Positions 6,894 to 10,993 of a stretch of DNA of 10,993 nt are shown here, piece after piece. The stretch's first letter is position 1, and the number at the start of each line of letters is the position of its first letter. Origin of the DNA: Candidatus Sericytochromatia bacterium. Its GTDB lineage: Bacteria > Cyanobacteriota > Sericytochromatia > JACMPN01. The notes beneath the pieces were generated by a model. That model saw only the letters and a list, made by a program, of their open reading frames with translations, had not been told where the DNA came from and made no database searches. The translations under genes and the position numbers were made by a program. Location of the stretch: assembly GCA_014377495.1 (NCBI GenBank), contig JACMPN010000382.1, positions 1-10,993 on the forward strand, given 5' to 3'.

Positions 6894-7343
6894 ATGGTGT
6901 ACGACACACAGCGCAGCCGCCGGGCTAGTCGATACCGGTGGATCCTAGCGGCAGCGGTCATTGGCTTGGGGATACCGGCCCTGGTGCCCCTCCCGGCCCA
7001 CGCCACACCCAGCGCCGCCGCCAAGCCCCATCCGCCTTTGGCCGGCACCTGGGCGGGGGAATTGATCACGGCCGACACGTCCCGGCGGGTGATCGTACAT
7101 TTCACCCTGCGCCAGGACGGCCGGTGGGGCGGCACGCTGGATTCCCCAGAACAGGGTCGCACGGCCCTCCCCGTAACCGTCTTGCCGCTCCCGAACGGCA
7201 TCCGCGTCCACTGTCCGGCCCTGCATGGTGTCTACAGCGGGAACTTCGCCCCGGGTGGGAAGACCATCGTCGGGCATTGGGCAGAAAAATCCGTGCGGAT
7301 ACCGCTCAACCTGTTGCGGGCCGATCCACCGGCTGCGCCCTGA
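6894..7343 (+). CDS. Small exported protein, stand-alone copy of the hydrolase N-terminal domain
   Basis: 149 residues. A basic start (RSRRASRYR) followed by a hydrophobic run and AHA near residue 37 indicates a Sec signal peptide, so the product should be outside the cytoplasmic membrane. The mature part begins with LAGTWAGEL and contains RVIVHFTLRQDGRWGGTLDSPEQG, YSGNFAPGGKTIVGHW and a final PLNL strand. The same blocks occur in the same order in the N-terminal domain of the alpha/beta hydrolase encoded 116 nt downstream (VAGDWQGEL, LRVVLHVIQNDDGTWRGTIDSPDQ, FSGRFNETGQDIVGAF, PLTL). No catalytic residues are visible, so a binding or structural beta-barrel role is a guess. AGGGGAG at 6877-6883 can serve ATG 6894. 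It begins 28 nt after the kinase stop. Confidence 0.65.
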   Translation: MVYDTQRSRRASRYRWILAAAVIGLGIPALVPLPAHATPSAAAKPHPPLAGTWAGELITADTSRRVIVHFTLRQDGRWGGTLDSPEQGRTALPVTVLPLPNGIRVHCPALHGVYSGNFAPGGKTIVGHWAEKSVRIPLNLLRADPPAAP

Positions 7344-7459
7344 GCCCCGCAGCGACTCATACCCGGTATGCAGCCGGACACCCACAGTCGGGCCGACCGC
7401 TCACGTACACTGTCACGGGATTGCTCTCCCGCCGCCACTCATTATAGAAGGAGACCGTC

Positions 7460-8929
7460 ATGACCCCTGGGTCGCCCCTCCGCCGGATGCTCGTCGCCAG
7501 CGTGATCGCCACCGGTGCTTGCCTCCTGGCTGCCGACCTGCCGGATCGTCTGATGGCTGGAGCGGCCATGGCGGCGGCACGACCACCCGTCGCCGGTGAC
7601 TGGCAGGGTGAGCTGAATGCCGGCGGGCGGGTCCTGCGGGTGGTCCTGCATGTCATTCAAAACGACGATGGCACATGGCGTGGCACCATCGATTCGCCGG
7701 ACCAGGCCGCCATCGGGATCCGCCTGGATCGCCTGACCGTCAGCCCGGACTCCCTCGGCTTTGCCCACGATGGGTCGGACATGGCCTTCAGCGGCCGGTT
7801 CAACGAGACGGGCCAGGACATTGTCGGGGCTTTCAAGCAGGCAGGCACATCCTTTCCCCTGACTCTGAAAAAGACGGCAAAAGCGGTGATCGTCCGCAAG
7901 CCGCAGGAACCTCAGCCACCGTTTCCCTATGTCAGCCAGGACATCACCTACACCAACCCCAAAGCCGGCATCGTCCTGGCCGGGACGCTGACCACACCGA
8001 GTGCCGGCGGCCCCTTTCCGGCGCTGATCCTGATCAACGGCTCCGGGTCCCAGGACCGGGACTGCAACCTGTTCGGCCACAAACCCTTCCTGCTCATGGC
8101 CGACTCACTGACCCGGCGGGGCTTTGCCGTCCTGCGCGTCGATGACCGGGGCATCGGTGGCTCCGGTGGGGATGCGGGGACCGTGACGACGCCCGACTCC
8201 GCCACCGACGTGGCCGCCGGCCTGGCGTACCTGCAATCCCGTCCCGACATCGACCGGGCCCGCATCGGCCTGGTGGGCCACAGCGAAGGCTCCCTCATCG
8301 GCAGCATGGTCGCCGCCAGCACCAAAGCGATTGCCGCATTTGTGATGATCGGTGGCCCGGGATTGCCCGGCGAGACGATCCTGCTCAAACAGGGGGACGT
8401 CCTGAACAGGATGGCCGGCGCCAGTTCGGCCGAGGCGGAGGCCAGCCACAAGCTGCAGCAGAGCCTCTTCGCCATCGTCAAAAGTGAAGCGGATCCGGAA
8501 ATCGCCCAAGCCAAGCTGTCGGCGGTCCTGCATGTCCTGATGGCCAAAGAGGGCCGCAGTGAAGACGCCAAGGCGGGTGCGGCCGTCGAGGCGCAGGTCC
8601 GGGCCCTGTCCAGTCCCTGGTACCGCTACTTTCTGGGCTATGACCCGCGGCCGGAGCTGGCCAAGGTCACCTGTCCCGTCCTCGCCCTGAACGGGGAAAA
8701 GGACCTGCAGGTCAACGCCAAGGACAACCTGGAGTCCATCAGCCAGACCCTGAAAAAGGCTGGTAACGCCGACGTCACCGTCCAGACCCTACCGGGACTG
8801 AACCACCTGTTGCAGACCGCCGGCACGGGCATGCCCAGCGAATACGGCACGCTCACTGAAACGATGGCCCCGGCAGCATTGGAATCAATCGGCCAGTGGC
8901 TGACGACTCGGCTCGGCAAGACTCCCTGA
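7460..8929 (+). CDS. Exported alpha/beta hydrolase with N-terminal accessory domain
   Basis: 489 residues. An N-terminal hydrophobic segment (about 9-25, with AAA near 38-40) suggests export. Residues about 44-135 form the small accessory domain shared with the gene just upstream. The rest is an alpha/beta hydrolase of the COG1073-like esterase/peptidase group. It shows INGSGSQDRD (oxyanion region), DDRGIGGSGG, the nucleophile elbow GHSEGS with Ser275, Asp415 in LNGEKD and His449 in GLNHLLQ, so the triad is complete. GHKPFLLMADSLTRRGFAVLR is typical of the group. Relatives are annotated as esterases or prolyl-type peptidases; the substrate cannot be read from sequence. The start ATG 7460 has a strong AAGGAG at 7448-7453. 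It converges with the DUF3465 gene. Confidence 0.82.
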   Translation: MTPGSPLRRMLVASVIATGACLLAADLPDRLMAGAAMAAARPPVAGDWQGELNAGGRVLRVVLHVIQNDDGTWRGTIDSPDQAAIGIRLDRLTVSPDSLGFAHDGSDMAFSGRFNETGQDIVGAFKQAGTSFPLTLKKTAKAVIVRKPQEPQPPFPYVSQDITYTNPKAGIVLAGTLTTPSAGGPFPALILINGSGSQDRDCNLFGHKPFLLMADSLTRRGFAVLRVDDRGIGGSGGDAGTVTTPDSATDVAAGLAYLQSRPDIDRARIGLVGHSEGSLIGSMVAASTKAIAAFVMIGGPGLPGETILLKQGDVLNRMAGASSAEAEASHKLQQSLFAIVKSEADPEIAQAKLSAVLHVLMAKEGRSEDAKAGAAVEAQVRALSSPWYRYFLGYDPRPELAKVTCPVLALNGEKDLQVNAKDNLESISQTLKKAGNADVTVQTLPGLNHLLQTAGTGMPSEYGTLTETMAPAALESIGQWLTTRLGKTP

Positions 8930-8975
8930 CCCCGGTGTGCAGGGCGATCAGCGGATTTCCAAAGGCGTCAGCCTA

Positions 8976-9008
8976 GGCGGGGCCGGGTACTCACGAGCCG
9001 GTCCCGCC
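8976..9008. terminator. Hairpin between convergent genes, probable bidirectional terminator
   Basis: GGCGGGGCCGG (8976-8986) pairs with CCGGTCCCGCC (8998-9008) over 11 positions, one of them G-U in the plus-strand RNA, around an 11-nt loop. It lies between the hydrolase stop (8929) and the stop of the minus-strand lipoprotein gene (9021). Neither side has a good T-tract; only CTTTATT appears 12 nt beyond it on the plus strand. The convergent position favours a terminator. Confidence 0.5.
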
Positions 9009-9020
9009 GATCAACCGTCT

Positions 9021-9488
9021 TTATTGGAAAGTCTGGCCTGTCGCCAACTTGATGTAGCCGGCATCGTTGGGCGAATTGGCGTGGTGGGTCCAGTGGATGC
9101 CATCGAGACCGGGATCGTGGTACATCACGCCCTTGATGGTCATCGCCGCGCCGACGGCCAGAGGCGTGACCTGTTGGCCGACGGTGATGTCGTTGTTGAC
9201 GGTGACCAGGGCGCCCGGGGTGGGGCTCGTCTCTTTGATCACCCAGTTCTGATGCTTCAGGCCGCTGTTGTCGCCAGGCAATACCTTGACGACGACGCCC
9301 TGAATAGTGGCGAACTGGCTCGGGCCGGGGATGTTCCCGTGTGGAGCGCCGCCGTGGTTGTAGCTCGCGGCGTCAGCGGTGTTGACCGGCAGGCCCACAT
9401 TTGGGCGGAGGACAGGCTGGCCACAGGCCGAAATGAGCAAACCCGTGCCGGCTACGGTCACGAGCAGAATGCGACGCCATTGGAGCAC
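9021..9488 (-). CDS. DUF3465 family lipoprotein
   Basis: 155 residues from the start chosen here. Residues 7-22 form a lipoprotein signal ending in the lipobox LLISAC, so Cys22 should be lipidated and the protein membrane-anchored. The mature part shows IQGVVVKVLPGDNSGLKHQNW, a VNNDI block, AVGAAMTIKGVMYHD and GIHWTHHANSP, then GYIKL near the end. The IHWTHH motif and the overall order match DUF3465, a family of small proteins without an assigned role. The frame also opens at GTG 9497, but AAAGGTGG at 9495-9502 overlaps that codon. The same sequence is well placed as ribosome binding site for GTG 9488, which I prefer; three residues are lost. The gene stands alone, divergent from tldD. Confidence 0.78.
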   Translation of the reverse strand: MLQWRRILLVTVAGTGLLISACGQPVLRPNVGLPVNTADAASYNHGGAPHGNIPGPSQFATIQGVVVKVLPGDNSGLKHQNWVIKETSPTPGALVTVNNDITVGQQVTPLAVGAAMTIKGVMYHDPGLDGIHWTHHANSPNDAGYIKLATGQTFQ

Positions 9489-9545
9489 GGGAGCCACCTT
9501 TCAAATCGGGTTTCCCGCTTGCGTCAACACCTGAACGGGCGGGCA

Positions 9546-9574
9546 CTTGGTCCTTCGGGTAGGCCTTGGTCCTT
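9546..9574. repeat. Pair of 10-bp direct repeats in the divergent promoter region
   Basis: CTTGGTCCTT occurs at 9546-9555 and again at 9565-9574, a 19-nt period, 58 bp upstream of the DUF3465 start within the 253-nt gap shared with tldD. Exact 10-bp repeats this close are unlikely by chance in a region this short, so a regulator-binding site is possible. The rest of this gap (9489-9741) holds no convincing gene. Confidence 0.35.
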
Positions 9575-9658
9575 ATCACGCAAACGGGGCAAAGCTTACG
9601 TTCAGATTGGCTTAAGAAACGGCAAGGGCGTGTCGTTGGGCCGTATTCCCCGCCTGGT

Positions 9659-9686
9659 TTGAATCCCGACGGCAATCCCGTATCCT
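9659..9686 (+). promoter_or_regulatory. tldD: Candidate sigma-70 promoter for tldD
   Basis: TTGAAT (9659-9664) and TATCCT (9681-9686) are separated by 16 nt and resemble -35 and -10 boxes. Transcription would begin near 9693, giving a leader of about 50 nt that contains the AGAGGTG ribosome binding site just before ATG 9742. This is the best promoter-like pair in the gap, but it is unproven. Confidence 0.4.
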
Positions 9687-9741
9687 GAAGGGGATAAAAC
9701 TCTGGCGGTGAGCTGAGCCGGGACCGGAAAGAGGTGCTTTT

Positions 9742-10993
9742 ATGAGCCAATCGACGCTGACCAGCGCGACCGAGGCGACGACGGTATTCGAGGATCAGAT
9801 TCTGCTCGGCGAGGTGCTGGATGCGGCGTTGACCAACGGTGCCGATTTTGCCGAAGTCTTCCTTGAGGACCGCTACCAATCGGTGATCAGCTACCTCGAC
9901 GGCAAGGTGAAGGACGCCGTGTCCGGCAAAGACTGGGGCGCCGGCGTGCGGGTTTTTTACGGCCACAACGCCATCTACGCCTACACCAACGACTTGAGCC
10001 GCGCAGGGTTGCTGGCCACCGCCGAGATCGTCGCCAAGGCCGGCAGCAGCGATGCCCGCCATGTCCGCAAGCCCTTTGCCGAAGTGTCCGCCCCCCGGCG
10101 GCAGACGATCAAGGTCCACCCGCTCGACGTGCCCAAGACGACCAAGGTGGCCCTGCTGGCCAAGGCCGACGTGGCTGCCCGGGCCGTCGATCCCCAGGTC
10201 ACCCAAGTCGACGTCAGCATTGCCGAAAAGGTGCAGCGGGTCCGCATCGCCAATTCGGAAGGCATCTGGGCCGCGGACGAGCGGCCGTACATCCGGTTCT
10301 CGATCAGCGTCATCGCCTCGGACGGCAAAGAGCAGCAGACCGGCAGCGAGAGCCCCGGTTCCGGTTGCGGTTACGAGTTCGCCCAAAACCTGGACGTGGA
10401 AGATTTGGCCCGCAAGGCGGTCAATCAGGCCCTGACCATGCTCAAGGCCGACTATGCCCCCAGCGGCAACATGCCTGTCGTCATCGACAACGGCTTCGGC
10501 GGCGTCATCTTCCATGAGGCCTGTGGCCATCTGCTGGAGACCACCAGTGTCGCCAAGGGCGCCAGCCGCATGTGCGGCAAGCTGGGCCAGCCCGTCGCCA
10601 ACTCCGTCGTCACAGCCGTCGACGACGGCACGATCGAGGGGTCGTGGGGCTCGATCACGCTGGATGACGAGGGCATGGCCCCCCAAAAGACGGTGCTCAT
10701 CGAGAACGGCATCCTGAAGAGCTACATGGTTGACCAGCTGGGCGGCAAGAAGACCGGCTACGCCCCGACGGGCTGCGGCCGCCGGGAGTCCTACAAGTAC
10801 CCCCCGACGTCCCGCATGCGGAACACCTACATCGCCGCCGGGGAGTCGAACCTTGGCGACATGATCGCCTCCGTCTCTTACGGCCTCTACGCCAAAAAGA
10901 GGGGCGGCGGCTCGGTCAGCCCCGGGACGGGCGACCTCAACTTCGCCGTCACCGAGGGTTACATGATCCGGGACGGCAAAATTGCCGAGCCCG
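9742..10993 (+). CDS. tldD: TldD metallopeptidase, 3' end outside window
   Basis: 417 residues are present of a family that usually has about 480, so the C-terminus is cut by the window. The N-terminal domain starts with LGEVLDAALTNGADFAEVFLEDR, typical of TldD/PmbA proteins, followed by GAGVRVFYG. The catalytic part has the zinc motif HEACGH (258-263, HExxxH). After it come DDGTIEGSWGSITLDDEG, GILKSYMVDQLGGK, PTSRMRNTYI and GGGSVSPGTGDLNF, all conserved TldD blocks. TldD acts with TldE (PmbA) in the cytoplasm as a protease that degrades unfolded peptides and matures some modified peptides. TldE is often adjacent; it could follow beyond the window, and none lies upstream here. AGAGGTG at 9730-9736 precedes ATG 9742 at good spacing. 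Confidence 0.93.
   Translation, partial: MSQSTLTSATEATTVFEDQILLGEVLDAALTNGADFAEVFLEDRYQSVISYLDGKVKDAVSGKDWGAGVRVFYGHNAIYAYTNDLSRAGLLATAEIVAKAGSSDARHVRKPFAEVSAPRRQTIKVHPLDVPKTTKVALLAKADVAARAVDPQVTQVDVSIAEKVQRVRIANSEGIWAADERPYIRFSISVIASDGKEQQTGSESPGSGCGYEFAQNLDVEDLARKAVNQALTMLKADYAPSGNMPVVIDNGFGGVIFHEACGHLLETTSVAKGASRMCGKLGQPVANSVVTAVDDGTIEGSWGSITLDDEGMAPQKTVLIENGILKSYMVDQLGGKKTGYAPTGCGRRESYKYPPTSRMRNTYIAAGESNLGDMIASVSYGLYAKKRGGGSVSPGTGDLNFAVTEGYMIRDGKIAEP

Noticed and set aside
7358..7397. Two small palindromes, CATACC-C-GGTATG (7358-7370) and GTCGG-G-CCGAC (7387-7397), before the hydrolase gene
   Set aside because: Arms of five or six bases with a one-base centre are expected several times by chance in 11 kb; no other sign of an operator.
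7441..7446. ATTATA as a -10 box for the hydrolase gene
   Set aside because: It lies directly against the ribosome binding site, so transcription would begin inside or after that site.
8937..9662. 241-codon plus-strand frame opposite the DUF3465 gene
   Set aside because: The minus strand encodes a recognisable lipoprotein with lipobox and family motif; the plus-strand product matches nothing I know and has no start signal.
9373..10686. Long minus-strand frame (437 codons) opposite tldD
   Set aside because: It is antisense to an unmistakable TldD sequence; long antisense frames are expected in GC-rich DNA.

Overview
This is a GC-rich bacterial window carrying ordinary protein-coding genes: nine complete or nearly complete genes and two cut by the window edges. 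I see no rRNA, tRNA, CRISPR array, transposase or phage gene. The organism cannot be named from this sequence. A four-subunit 2-oxoacid:ferredoxin oxidoreductase points to low-potential ferredoxin metabolism, as in anaerobes or facultative anaerobes. The FabK-like flavoprotein and the DoxX-like membrane protein resemble versions I associate with Bacteroidota and Acidobacteriota, but the base composition and gene mixture would fit several poorly cultured phyla.

Layout. 2-205: C-terminal end of a surface protein made of L-domain-like repeats. 338-2922: a tightly packed four-gene operon (overlaps of 4, 8 and 4 nt) in the order delta ferredoxin, alpha, beta, gamma of a Kor/Vor-type oxidoreductase. 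A strong imperfect hairpin (2936-3000) and an AT-rich tract (3050-3072) separate it from a second unit at 3100-5352: an FMN-dependent nitronate monooxygenase/FabK-like enzyme followed 9 nt later by a seven-helix DoxX-like membrane protein with a soluble C-terminal domain. 5484-6865 holds an ABC1/UbiB-type atypical kinase whose best ribosome binding site lies in a different frame from its conserved body. 6894-8929 holds a small exported protein followed by an exported alpha/beta hydrolase that carries a copy of the same small domain at its N-terminus. 9021-9488 (minus strand) encodes a DUF3465 lipoprotein, convergent with the hydrolase across a hairpin. 9742 to the end encodes the metallopeptidase TldD, cut by the window edge.

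Working together. The oxidoreductase subunits should form one cytoplasmic complex that splits a 2-oxoacid into acyl-CoA and CO2 and passes electrons through its ferredoxin subunit. All four subunits keep the family framework but differ at several signature positions, so the substrate or even the reaction may not be standard. This divergent complex is the best candidate in the window for something undescribed. The remaining genes look like housekeeping or envelope functions with no visible pathway link to it.
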